DNA from: an uncultured bacterium
Lineage (GTDB): Bacteria > Bacillota > Clostridia > Lachnospirales > Lachnospiraceae
Length of the DNA: 51,839 nucleotides
Reading direction: 5' to 3'
Assembly (NCBI GenBank): GCA_905215405.1
Contig: CAJMQE010000018.1
Coordinates: 1-51,839, forward strand
The translations under genes were made by a program, and so were the position numbers. Shown here piece by piece: positions 43,528 to 51,764 of the stretch (its first letter is position 1; every line of letters begins with the position of its first letter). Under the pieces are notes generated by a model. It was not told the DNA's origin and did no database searches. It saw nothing but the letters and a program-made list of their open reading frames with translations.

Positions 43528-43670
43528 GAGAGCCAAAAACTCTTAAGGAAACACCTAAAAATCTCCAGGTGCCAAAATTGGAGTCAATTTCCATGAAATT
43601 GGTGTTGGTGGTCTAAGAACCTAGATTTCACAAGCCTTCGCGAATCAAAACAAACACATGTTTGCTCGTC

Positions 43671-43728
43671 TTATTATGTATATCAGGTAACACCTTTTGA
43701 ATTAGAAGAGGATAGTAGTGAGGCTTAA
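43671..43728 (+). pseudogene. attR core with displaced original metA 3' end
   Basis: The frame YYVYQVTPFELEEDSSEA-stop (43672-43728) repeats and extends the C-terminus of MetA. It has no start and is the chromosomal 3' end cut off when the element integrated. The attR core is 43671-43694. Confidence 0.85.
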
Positions 43729-43773
43729 AATAGAAAATAAAGTTCAATATAAAAAATATATTTTGAAAGACAG

Positions 43774-43812
43774 AAAGGCAACTCTTATATTGTAATGTAA
43801 GAGTTGCTTTTC
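43774..43812 (+). terminator. Terminator, probably the ancestral metA terminator
   Basis: GCAACTCTTA (43778-43787) pairs with TAAGAGTTGC (43798-43807), flanked by AAAG and CTTTT. It is 45 bp after the displaced metA stop codon, as expected before integration. Confidence 0.82.
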
Positions 43813-43884
43813 TGCGGTGTGAAATATATTTGAATAGTGGAAAGAAAAAAATTTGAACTAATAATAAAATAAACGGGAGAAATT

Positions 43885-44847
43885 ATGAAAAAGCGATTAT
43901 TGATCACCTTAATTATGAGCTTTGTTATATGTAGTATATCTGGTTGCGCAGTAAATACATCATCGAGTGAGGCAATTGATACGCAAGAAATAGAAACAGA
44001 AGAGACGAAAAAACAGTACAGTGAGAATCCAGATATTACAATTATGGGAGTAACAAAAATAAATAATCAATCTAATGGTTTTGGTATGGTTTTCAAAAGT
44101 ACAAGTGATAAAGCAATTAAAGATATAGAAATGTATTATGCTTTATATGATGAAAACATGATGCTTGTAGGAAGCAGTTATAAGACTCAGAAATTTGAAT
44201 CTGCAAATATAGTGAAAGACAAAGATAAGACCTATATTATCTCAACAGATGGAACAAAATATTCATACGTAAATGTTATAGTAGGAAAAATATCATTTGA
44301 AGATGGTACGACATGGCAATTTGATAATCCGGATCAGTGGCTAAAGGATGTTAGTGAAAATAAGGAGCAATATAAATTACAGTTTGAAAGTATGGATAAA
44401 AAGTATGAAGAATATGCTTTAAAAGCTGAAAACTATAAGGACACATTAGGGATTTCAATAGATTTGCAGGAAACAAAAAATGCTCAAAATAATGGATATG
44501 ATCTAAATGTAACAATAACCAATCATACAGATAATACAATTTCGGACGTGCAGATCAGGGCAGCGCTATATCTACAAAATAAGACACCTGCCAAAGTAAA
44601 TAATACAGCGTATGCTACGGCTAAGGATATTGCAAAATATAATAATACGGCAACATTGTTTTTATTAGGTGATAATGTTAATATTGCGCCAGGAACATCA
44701 TATACCTGCACTAATTATGAGGTTCTGGAAGAAGAAAATATGATAATAAAATGTGTACCAGTCCAGGTAAAATATTTGGATGGAACTTCACAAGACAATA
44801 TGAATGTAAATGCCTGGTCAGCATACCGATCATTTTATCATGAGTAA
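43885..44847 (+). CDS. Lipoprotein with two related Ig-like/DUF5067-type domains
   Basis: 320 residues. The lipoprotein signal ends SISGC (Cys21). Two similar domains follow (about 48-150 and 185-310), each with a motif like V.ITN.TDNTI.D...ALY and a later strand V.VKYLDGT/ISFEDGT, suggesting an internal duplication of a beta-sandwich. A long helix (about 150-185) joins them. It is anchored outside the cell membrane; the function is unknown. CGGGAG gives the ribosome site. Confidence 0.65.
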   Translation: MKKRLLITLIMSFVICSISGCAVNTSSSEAIDTQEIETEETKKQYSENPDITIMGVTKINNQSNGFGMVFKSTSDKAIKDIEMYYALYDENMMLVGSSYKTQKFESANIVKDKDKTYIISTDGTKYSYVNVIVGKISFEDGTTWQFDNPDQWLKDVSENKEQYKLQFESMDKKYEEYALKAENYKDTLGISIDLQETKNAQNNGYDLNVTITNHTDNTISDVQIRAALYLQNKTPAKVNNTAYATAKDIAKYNNTATLFLLGDNVNIAPGTSYTCTNYEVLEEENMIIKCVPVQVKYLDGTSQDNMNVNAWSAYRSFYHE

Positions 44848-44901
44848 AGGTTTAATAAATATAGCAGTGAAAAATTCCTGACTTTTTCATCGGATAGTTC
44901 T

Positions 44902-44930
44902 AGGAGTGGCAGCAATGCCACTCCTTTTTT
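44902..44930 (+). terminator. Rho-independent terminator after the lipoprotein gene
   Basis: AGGAGTGGCA pairs perfectly with TGCCACTCCT around GCAA, followed by T5. Confidence 0.92.
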
Positions 44931-44977
44931 ATATATTGAGTGAATAAAACGGTCACAGATTTTGTTGCAAAAAACGC

Positions 44978-45008
44978 TTGACCTGAAGTTTACTTAAGGG
45001 TTTATATT
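44978..45008 (+). promoter_or_regulatory. MerR-type promoter with 19-bp spacer
   Basis: TTGACC and TATATT are 19 bp apart, and the spacer carries a dyad (ACC-TG-AAGT-TT-ACTT-AA-GGGT). This is the classic layout activated by MerR-family regulators through DNA distortion, and close to sites of aldehyde/quinone-responsive members. The regulator is not in the window. Confidence 0.75.
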
Positions 45009-45078
45009 GGCATTAAGCCATGAAAATATGGTATGAAAGCCAGAAACAATAATAGAAAAGCAAAGAAAGAGGTAAAAT

Positions 45079-45624
45079 ATGAAAAAGAACATTGGAACAG
45101 CATTATCTTTATATCCAACACCAACAGTTGTTATTGGAACCATGGTAAATGGTAAACCAACCTGGACACTTGTAGCGCACATCGGAATTATGGGACATGA
45201 TCATGTAACGGTATCACTTGCACAGGCTCATTATATAAACCAGGGGATTAAAAGCAGCAATACACTTTCCATTAATGTAGTCGATGAAAGTTGGCTAACT
45301 GCAGCGGATCATATGGGATGTATCAGCGGAAATAAAGAAGACAAATCTGAGGCATTTGCATTTACTCTTGGCGAAAAAGGAACACCTATGATTGATGAAG
45401 CAAAATTATCGATTGAGTGTGAAGTAGCGGCTAATCATGTAACACAGGGATTTGATAACTTTATCTGTACGATTGCTGGAACTTATGCTGACGAAACAAT
45501 AATAAATGAAGCAGGAAAAGTTGATTATCGAGTATTTAAGCCTGTCTTATTTGAAATGCCTACATATGAATATTTTAGAATGGGAAATGTGATTGGTAAT
45601 TGTAGAAAACTTGATCAGCAATAA
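45079..45624 (+). CDS. Flavin reductase-like domain protein
   Basis: 181 residues of the flavin reductase/flavoredoxin fold: LYPTPTVVIGTMVNGKPTWTLVAHIGIMG at the FMN site, a central INVVDESW and HMGCISGNKEDK segment, and a C-terminal KPVLFE..TYEYFRMGNVIG. Such proteins bind FMN and move electrons from NAD(P)H to a partner. The MerR-type promoter suggests induction by an electrophile or oxidant. AAAGAGG precedes the ATG. Confidence 0.88.
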   Translation: MKKNIGTALSLYPTPTVVIGTMVNGKPTWTLVAHIGIMGHDHVTVSLAQAHYINQGIKSSNTLSINVVDESWLTAADHMGCISGNKEDKSEAFAFTLGEKGTPMIDEAKLSIECEVAANHVTQGFDNFICTIAGTYADETIINEAGKVDYRVFKPVLFEMPTYEYFRMGNVIGNCRKLDQQ

Positions 45625-45830
45625 TGCAATAAAATTAGTGATGAATAAAAGTACGTACACAAATATGAGTTAAATAATATTCGTATATAAATATGTAATA
45701 TATAAATATACGTATATAAATGTACGTATATTTATATATGATTAATTAAAAACTTATAAATAAAAGGTAAATAAAATACACAAGAGTATAAGATAAATAA
45801 GAGATAAACAAGGTTATTATAAGTTGAAAA
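45625..45830. repeat. AT-rich spacer with ATACGTATATAAAT repeats
   Basis: Several palindromic ATATAAATATACGTATATAAAT-like steps (shown here as ACGTATAT units) lie at about 45,650-45,740, followed by A-rich sequence. No gene is visible here or in 45,868-46,136. Confidence 0.5.
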
Positions 45831-45833
45831 GGA

Positions 45834-45867
45834 AGGCTTCTGATGTGAATCATCAGGGGCCTTTTTG
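45834..45867 (+). terminator. Rho-independent terminator
   Basis: AGGC-TT-CTGATG pairs with CATCAG-GG-GCCT around TGAAT, followed by TTTTT. Confidence 0.8.
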
Positions 45868-46136
45868 CTTGCAATATATCTAATGGGGAAGAATGGTAAA
45901 AGATTTTATTTCGGGGAAGGTAAAAATTAGCAAGAATTATGGGCAGGATTTACATAATATTGGTACTTACGTATTAGAACATATGGTTTACAGGGAATAT
46001 TAGCAGGGTAGTAGTAAAAAAAGGGGGATGTTATACTTTATATAATAGTGGTAAAAATGTGAAATGCGATGGGAACAGATAGACTATGGGACAACCGCTT
46101 GTCAGTCGTAAGTGGTGCTAGAAAAGAGGGGAATAG

Positions 46137-46601
46137 ATGTCAGAACAGGAACTAGAAGATATTAATAATCAGATTTGTGAGCATGAAGATAGTATTAGTA
46201 CTTTACAAAGCGATATTAGTACAAACGAAACGAAAATTGAACAAATAGAAGAATTGCAAAGGGAATATAATCATTTGATCGAGACTTTTAATAATGCTCA
46301 TACGAATAAAAATACGCAACTGAATAATTTATTGAATGTTGAAACAACTGGTAAGTTAGCCAGCGTGAGTAGGTGTCATTTTGCTATTTACAGAAGTATC
46401 AATGTGACACTGCGATATTTAAATATGGTTACCAGAGCGGAGGAATACAGACAACAAATTGAGAACAAATATAATGAACTGTTGTGTACAAATGAAACGC
46501 TAAATCAACAACTGACTACCTGCCAAAGCGATCTGGAAGGAATGTATCAGACAAGAACAGAGTTGAGCCAGGAATTGGAGGAGGAAAACAATGAGGAGTG
46601 A
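46137..46601 (+). CDS. Helical coiled-coil protein, effector partner-like
   Basis: 154 residues, almost entirely helical with two coiled-coil stretches (about 1-55 and 105-150) around a short middle segment. It resembles the YwqH/DUF5082-type proteins encoded at the head of LXG effector loci of type VIIb secretion. A GAGGGG ribosome site precedes it, and its stop lies inside the next gene (11-base overlap), so the small genes are co-translated. The family call is by context and shape. Confidence 0.6.
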   Translation: MSEQELEDINNQICEHEDSISTLQSDISTNETKIEQIEELQREYNHLIETFNNAHTNKNTQLNNLLNVETTGKLASVSRCHFAIYRSINVTLRYLNMVTRAEEYRQQIENKYNELLCTNETLNQQLTTCQSDLEGMYQTRTELSQELEEENNEE

Positions 46602-46899
46602 TGTAAGCATAGACGTTGAAAATTCTGAACAATTGGGAATTGATATCGATAATATCGGAAAACAGCTGGAACTTACGTGGAAAGATTACATAGAAACGCT
46701 AGTGGATATTAAGGATAACGTGATTGTTTCCGGTGAGGCACATGAAGCAATGGAAGGATTTGTAAATAATGTGGTATCAATAAAAGGAATGTTTGAACAA
46801 CTGGCAGCAGAGGTAAAGGGTAAGAATGATCAGTATACTGATTATATGAAAAGCGTTGACCAAGATCAAACATTTGCCGTGATGGAAGGAGAAAATTAA
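46591..46899 (+). CDS. Small WXG100-like/YwqI-like helical protein
   Basis: 102 residues predicted as two helices, WKDYIETLVDIKDNVIVSGEAHEAMEGF... joined by a short turn. It lacks a strict WxG motif, but the size, helical hairpin and place between the coiled-coil gene and the large effector-like gene fit the YwqI/DUF5344 or Lap-type targeting partners of LXG toxins. Stop and next start overlap by one base (TAATG). Confidence 0.6.
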   Translation: MRSDVSIDVENSEQLGIDIDNIGKQLELTWKDYIETLVDIKDNVIVSGEAHEAMEGFVNNVVSIKGMFEQLAAEVKGKNDQYTDYMKSVDQDQTFAVMEGEN

Positions 46900-47168
46900 T
46901 GTTAATTGCTTATAAAAAGTCCAATATGGATGTTTTGAGAAGTAGATTAAGTACAATCGAAACACAATTGCAAGAATATGCATTTCCACAATGGAACGAT
47001 GTAGGAACGGGAGATATGGCTGATCAGAAAAAGGCGATCTATGATTATTATAAGAGTATGTATGATGAGATGGTCAAATTGCTTGCTGCCACGAATGTGT
47101 TCATGGGTAAATTGGATGAGGATTATACGACAGTTGACCAAATGGCAGCTGAAAATATGGATGAGTAA
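46899..47168 (+). CDS. Third small helical partner protein
   Basis: 89 residues, helical, with W-N-D-V-G-T-G in the middle (QWNDVGTGDMADQKKAIYDYY) in the place of a WxG turn. It is translated by start/stop overlap with the preceding gene. It is probably another targeting or chaperone partner for the following effector-like protein. No family is recognised with certainty. Confidence 0.6.
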   Translation: MLIAYKKSNMDVLRSRLSTIETQLQEYAFPQWNDVGTGDMADQKKAIYDYYKSMYDEMVKLLAATNVFMGKLDEDYTTVDQMAAENMDE

Positions 47169-47235
47169 GTGTGATTTTATATCATGTAAAATATGTACAC
47201 ACAAATAAGTTAGGTAAAAGTCGAGGGAGAATAGA

Positions 47236-48915
47236 ATGAAGGATTATTCGGATAAATATCGAGACGATATTTTAGGCGTATTAGGTAATTTATCAGGTGA
47301 TGGTGATATTGATACAGTCATAGATGCAGCAAGTCCGGAATGGGCTGAATATGATGAATTGGTAGATGGAATCAATAACTTTCGATGCCAGGTCAGAGAA
47401 TTCTGGGTTGAATTAAAAGATGGATATCTCAATGGAAGTATAAAAAGTGGCATGGAAAATGTATTTTCGATGGCAACATCCGCAGATACAGAATATGCAG
47501 GAGGCATGACAGAATATGCCAATACTGCTATGATCGAGCTGAACAGCATTCAGGCGTTAACTGAAATTATGGAGGGAAGCTGTGAAAGCTTCTATGAAAA
47601 CAATGGCGGAAGTGATTTATTTGATTTATATAAGAATCTGTTGATGAATACGGATGCGTATAGAACTAAGCAGGAAGAATTGGTGAAAATGCGTATTAAG
47701 TCGCTTGGTTGTGATGATGAGGAAGCACAAAGCATATATGACAGGTTGTATATGCTGGGATTTAGTGGAAATGAAATCATATCTATGATAAATGGCTGTG
47801 TAAATGATAATGATAAGATGATGTTGAAGAGCATGTTCAAGGGGGATTATATTACAGCTTTTCATACCGATTTCGATTCGATATCGGATGAATTTAAACT
47901 AGTATTATACTCGTATCAGGCATTGGTTATTGATAATAATGAAGAGATGCAAAATCTTATGAATGGTATATTAAATCAGGATGAATTACACAGTCAGTAC
48001 AATGGGGATACACACGTTACTGATTATTTAGGATTCTTTTATGCCTACTCCTATATTCAGTTGACAGCATTGGAAAATGCTATGTTATCAGATTCCTATA
48101 AGTATAGTGATGAAGGATATAAGAAATTGATTGATTTACATACGCAATATGAAAAGAATGCATGTATTTGGATGACTATGTATGATTTTGTTACATCAGA
48201 CGATGTACTTTTGCAATATGGGGATAGAGATTATTTTGATGGAAAAGTAAGTTTGCAAATGAGTGATTATAATTATGATAATAGTAAATTTACGCTTGGA
48301 TATTATGCCAATATGATAGATAGTAATGGGAATATGCAAAAAGTTCAGAAGCGGTTGAATATAAGTGAAACAGAAGGTTCAAATTATTATATAACTTTAG
48401 AAATGGAAAAAGGATATTCTACAGTACAACATGATATGGAAGAAAGTGATACTAAAAAGAATATAATTATAAAAAAAGAAACAGCAATAAGTACAGCGAT
48501 TATAAAAATGGGTATAAAGGCTATGGAGTTAATACCTCAATTAAGCGAAGTAGGTGGGCTGCTAGATGATACCATGACATTTTCAGAAGGTGTTTCAACT
48601 AGTACAGCAGTTAATGGATTAGGCAGTACAATAGGAGAAGGAATCGGATATTATAGGAATAGTTTGTGTTCTAGATTGCAAGCAGTGTATGGTGATGAAT
48701 CAAAGGATGAAATATATAAAAAAACATCAACAAATAGTGGATTAAATAATAATATTGAAAAAACTAATAGAGTGAGTAATATTTTGGGAGTGATTATGGC
48801 AGGCGCAGAATCGATCGCAGGTGAAAGTGACTCAATTAATAATTGCTATCAGGAGTTAGACAATATAGGGAAAAAATCTTTATTTGAAAAATTCTATTCG
48901 TATGAAGGTATGTAA
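47236..48915 (+). CDS. Large effector-like protein of a type VII-like locus, N-terminal part of a split gene
   Basis: 559 residues to TAA 48913. The first ~110 residues are helical (EYDELVDGINNFRCQVREFWVELKDGYLNGS) like an LXG-type export domain, though the LXG signature itself is not seen. The middle is helical without known motifs, and a small/hydrophobic segment (about 415-460) includes MELIPQLSEVGGLLDD. The same frame stays open for 149 more codons after the TAA, so the product is probably shortened by a nonsense mutation. No catalytic toxin domain is recognised. GAGGGAG precedes the ATG. Confidence 0.6.
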   Translation: MKDYSDKYRDDILGVLGNLSGDGDIDTVIDAASPEWAEYDELVDGINNFRCQVREFWVELKDGYLNGSIKSGMENVFSMATSADTEYAGGMTEYANTAMIELNSIQALTEIMEGSCESFYENNGGSDLFDLYKNLLMNTDAYRTKQEELVKMRIKSLGCDDEEAQSIYDRLYMLGFSGNEIISMINGCVNDNDKMMLKSMFKGDYITAFHTDFDSISDEFKLVLYSYQALVIDNNEEMQNLMNGILNQDELHSQYNGDTHVTDYLGFFYAYSYIQLTALENAMLSDSYKYSDEGYKKLIDLHTQYEKNACIWMTMYDFVTSDDVLLQYGDRDYFDGKVSLQMSDYNYDNSKFTLGYYANMIDSNGNMQKVQKRLNISETEGSNYYITLEMEKGYSTVQHDMEESDTKKNIIIKKETAISTAIIKMGIKAMELIPQLSEVGGLLDDTMTFSEGVSTSTAVNGLGSTIGEGIGYYRNSLCSRLQAVYGDESKDEIYKKTSTNSGLNNNIEKTNRVSNILGVIMAGAESIAGESDSINNCYQELDNIGKKSLFEKFYSYEGM

Positions 48916-49362
48916 GTTGGTGGATATGAACATGAGGATCTTATCAATAAACAAGTAGAAATTACAGACTATTCAGATGATACGTATGATACATCGACAT
49001 TAGGAATCCATGATACTCGAATAATCAGAAATTTAAGTATTGCAAATCAATATGGAGTCTTTGCGTTGACAGATGAGTATAGTACGGAGGAGATAGAAAA
49101 AATAAAGGCCAGTTGTATTAATGCCATAAAAGATATACAGGACAATGGGGCTAAGAGTAGTTATCATAATTTTTATAATGATAATTTTAATCCTGATGTA
49201 GTTTACTTACTATTATGTGGTTCAGATTGTGATGAAATAAAAGATAGAAATCTTTGCATACAAAATGTGGATGGAAATATTTTGAATATGGCATCAGAAT
49301 TAATAAAACAGATAGCAAGGGAAATGGGTGAAATTGTAGATTGCATTGACTTGATAGATTAA
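48916..49362 (+). pseudogene. In-frame 3' continuation of the effector-like gene
   Basis: Directly after TAA 48913-48915, the same frame encodes 148 further residues to TAG-like stop TAA at 49360-49362. The first 50 codons contain no ATG, GTG or TTG start and no ribosome site; the first possible start is TTG 49066, also without one. A single sense codon in place of the TAA would give a protein of about 708 residues. The part ends with a helical segment, MASELIKQIAREMGEIVDC. It could be the original C-terminal effector domain. Confidence 0.65.
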
Positions 49363-49395
49363 TGATAAATATTTGTTAGAGTAGGAGTTAGGATA

Positions 49396-50127
49396 ATGAA
49401 AAAAATATTAGTACCAATGTGTATAGTTGTAGTTGTTTGCATAGTTTGGGTATTGACTTGTAGTAAAAAAAAGAGTATTTATACTTATTCTATAGATAAA
49501 AATGAGGTGACTATTACCGGATTAACGGAATATGGAAAGACTTTGAATCAATTGGCTATTCCAAATAAAATAAAAGAAAATAAAGTTACAAAGATAGGAG
49601 AAAACGCATTTGAGTATTGTAATAACGTTCAAAATGTTGAGATACCATCTTCGATTCAATTGATTGATACAGTTGCTTTTTATTCTTGTGAAAATTTAGA
49701 ATATGTGCATGTTTGTGGAAGTGTAAATATTGGAGATATGGCATTTGCAAACTGTGAATCACTAATTGAGTTCGAGCCTGAAGAAGAAATAAAAAATATA
49801 GGCTTTCAATGTTTTTGTAACAATGATTTAGCAAATCTTGATCGAATATTAGAAAATACAGATAGAGTTGATAAATCTTCTTTTATGTGGTCGAATAAAA
49901 TAACAAACATTGTGATACCAGATAATATTGAAATTATTCCCCAAAAGGCTTTTGCATACTGTAATGAATTGAAGGAAGTAACAATATCGGAAAGTGTGAA
50001 AGAAATTGGAGAAGAAGCTTTCACAAATAAAGAAAATAGCGTTAAAATTATCACAACGAAAGGAAGCGTAGCAGAACAGTACGCAATAGATAATAATATT
50101 CCTTACGAGATAAGAGATGATCTATAA
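49396..50127 (+). CDS. Membrane-anchored BspA-type leucine-rich repeat protein
   Basis: 243 residues. Residues about 4-21 are a membrane anchor ending VLTC, which may be a weak lipobox. The rest is BspA/LRR_5 repeats of the form IGENAFEYCNNVQNVEIPSS, IPQKAFAYCNELKEVTISES (about five), closed by the typical cap GSVAEQYAIDNNIPYE. These repeats form a curved surface for protein binding. The place after the effector-like gene suggests a surface partner or immunity protein. A TTAGGAT stretch gives a weak ribosome site. Confidence 0.78.
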   Translation: MKKILVPMCIVVVVCIVWVLTCSKKKSIYTYSIDKNEVTITGLTEYGKTLNQLAIPNKIKENKVTKIGENAFEYCNNVQNVEIPSSIQLIDTVAFYSCENLEYVHVCGSVNIGDMAFANCESLIEFEPEEEIKNIGFQCFCNNDLANLDRILENTDRVDKSSFMWSNKITNIVIPDNIEIIPQKAFAYCNELKEVTISESVKEIGEEAFTNKENSVKIITTKGSVAEQYAIDNNIPYEIRDDL

Positions 50128-50263
50128 TTTTAGTTTTTATATGTATATTTATTAGAGATTTGCTTTCCTTTTATGTTGCAATAATTAGATAAAATATTGA
50201 ATTTGATAGTGTAAGAATCAAATATAGGTGGAATTCATGGATTGAATAAAGAAGGGAATAAGT

Positions 50264-51016
50264 ATGAATATAGAACAAATGGGCGAAGAAAAACCAGATG
50301 AAAATATAGATTATTTTGCAAATTTTGTTGTGAATAGAGAAAAAAAGAGAAAAAAGCGCATAATTTTTACTACACTATTTTCAATCTGCTTTATAGGATT
50401 GATCAGTTACTATATTTATAGCAGTTATATATTTACAAAATATAGCGTAAATACAAGTTTTAAAGCGATTGGAGGTTTCAAAATGAATATGGAATCTTTA
50501 AAGGAGAAGTATGTGAATGAAGAAAATTTGCAGATCAATAATGTTATTCACAAGAATGGAAAGCAAGATGGATTCCTAATTTATGAGACTGATGCAAATA
50601 CACTTACGATTAATGATTTATTTTCAAAGGTGTATATAGTGGGAAATCGAATAGATGACAATAAACAGTTTCAGGATATGACAGATTATCAGCCAAATTT
50701 AAAGGAGGTCATAATAAGTGAGGGAGCAGAAGTTAATGAAATTGTCATAATGGATAATCTCAATATTGAAAAGATTACAATCAATGGAAATGAAAATGCA
50801 ATAATAAATATATTACTTTATGATAGTTACAACGTGAAAACAATTGATTGTAGTAGAGATTGTAAACCAAGTATCGCCATGAAAACTAGTTTGAAAGAAA
50901 AAGACAAGGAAAGTCTGGAGGAGTACAAAGAAAGCATAACATTTTTGGTCTATCACGACTCAATGGCCGAGTTATATGCGAAATCTACGAAATGTAAAAT
51001 TGAGTATAAAGACTAG
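50264..51016 (+). CDS. Single-pass membrane protein, divergent LRR-cap relative
   Basis: 250 residues: a cytoplasmic N-terminus of about 37 residues with KKRKKR, one membrane helix (about 38-57, TLFSICFIGLISYYIYSSY), then an exported domain of about 190 residues. It ends ITFLVYHDSMAELYAKSTKCKIEY, matching the cap that closes the neighbouring LRR proteins, though the repeats before it are barely recognisable. It may be a decayed or specialised paralogue. The topology places this domain outside. AAGAAGGGAA gives the ribosome site. Confidence 0.6.
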   Translation: MNIEQMGEEKPDENIDYFANFVVNREKKRKKRIIFTTLFSICFIGLISYYIYSSYIFTKYSVNTSFKAIGGFKMNMESLKEKYVNEENLQINNVIHKNGKQDGFLIYETDANTLTINDLFSKVYIVGNRIDDNKQFQDMTDYQPNLKEVIISEGAEVNEIVIMDNLNIEKITINGNENAIINILLYDSYNVKTIDCSRDCKPSIAMKTSLKEKDKESLEEYKESITFLVYHDSMAELYAKSTKCKIEYKD

Positions 51017-51110
51017 ATTGATGGAGGAACAATGACCACCATTTTAATAATTTAGGTGATATAGGAGTGATGATATATTTTTATGGAATAATTAAAGAGG
51101 CAGGAAATAA

Positions 51111-51764
51111 ATGAAATATAAAATGAACATTCTAAACGGAATTATACTAGTCTTCTTAAGTCTGCTATTGGTTGGTTGCAATTTGAAACAAGAATATCAA
51201 TATGAAGCAAATAGTACAGGTGGAATCACATTGGTAACATACAATGGGCATGCGAGTACTTTGGTGATTCCATCGGAATATGATGGTAAAGAAGTGAAAT
51301 GTGTAACTGATATTATTAAAAATGATAAAGATAAAAAATTGAAAAAAGCAGTTGTTTCTGACGGGATAGAAGAACTTGGTGCTATATTTGTATATTGCAC
51401 TTCAGTGGAAGAAGTAGAACTCCCCCACTCTCTTATTAGTTTATTAGGTGGAGATTTTAATGGATGTACAAGTTTGAAAGAAGTTACGATACCATCAAGT
51501 GTACAAGAGATGGGTGGGGCAGAATTTTATAATTGTAGTAGTTTAAAACGGGTAATCTATGAAGATGGTGTGAGTGGTGATATTTCCATTGATAGTTTTG
51601 ACGGTTGTACAAGCTTAGAAGAAGTGCAGATTCCTGCTTCAATAACGTTTATTGTTAGTACAGCATTCGATAATTGCAATCCAGATGTTGTACTGAAAGT
51701 TAAAAAGAATAGTTATGCGGAAAATTATGCAATAGAACACAATTTGAACTATGAATATTATTAG
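51111..51764 (+). CDS. Lipoprotein with BspA-type leucine-rich repeats
   Basis: 217 residues. The signal ends LLVGC (lipid Cys23). Four or so LRR_5 units follow (FNGCTSLKEVTIPSSV, FYNCSSLKRVIYEDGV, FDGCTSLEEVQIPASI) with the cap NSYAENYAIEHNLNYEYY at the end. It is the third exported protein in a row after the effector-like gene. AGGCAGGAA gives the ribosome site. Such small lipoproteins could shield the producing cell or act as adhesins; neither is shown. Confidence 0.8.
   Translation: MKYKMNILNGIILVFLSLLLVGCNLKQEYQYEANSTGGITLVTYNGHASTLVIPSEYDGKEVKCVTDIIKNDKDKKLKKAVVSDGIEELGAIFVYCTSVEEVELPHSLISLLGGDFNGCTSLKEVTIPSSVQEMGGAEFYNCSSLKRVIYEDGVSGDISIDSFDGCTSLEEVQIPASITFIVSTAFDNCNPDVVLKVKKNSYAENYAIEHNLNYEYY

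Larger units (their letters stand above)
30532..43694. mobile_element. Integrated genomic island (13.2 kb) in the 3' end of metA
   Basis: Bounded by two 24-bp cores matching at 22 positions (TTATTATGT-n-TATCAGGTAAC-n-CC), one inside metA and one just past a tyrosine integrase and its excisionase. The right copy is followed by a displaced metA 3' end. The interior is more AT-rich than the flanks and carries two nuclease blocks, AbiEi-like regulators, a DUF6061-like gene and an iteron-like array, but no relaxase, coupling protein or conjugation genes. It can be read as an integrative mobilisable or satellite element carrying defence cargo. Confidence 0.85.
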
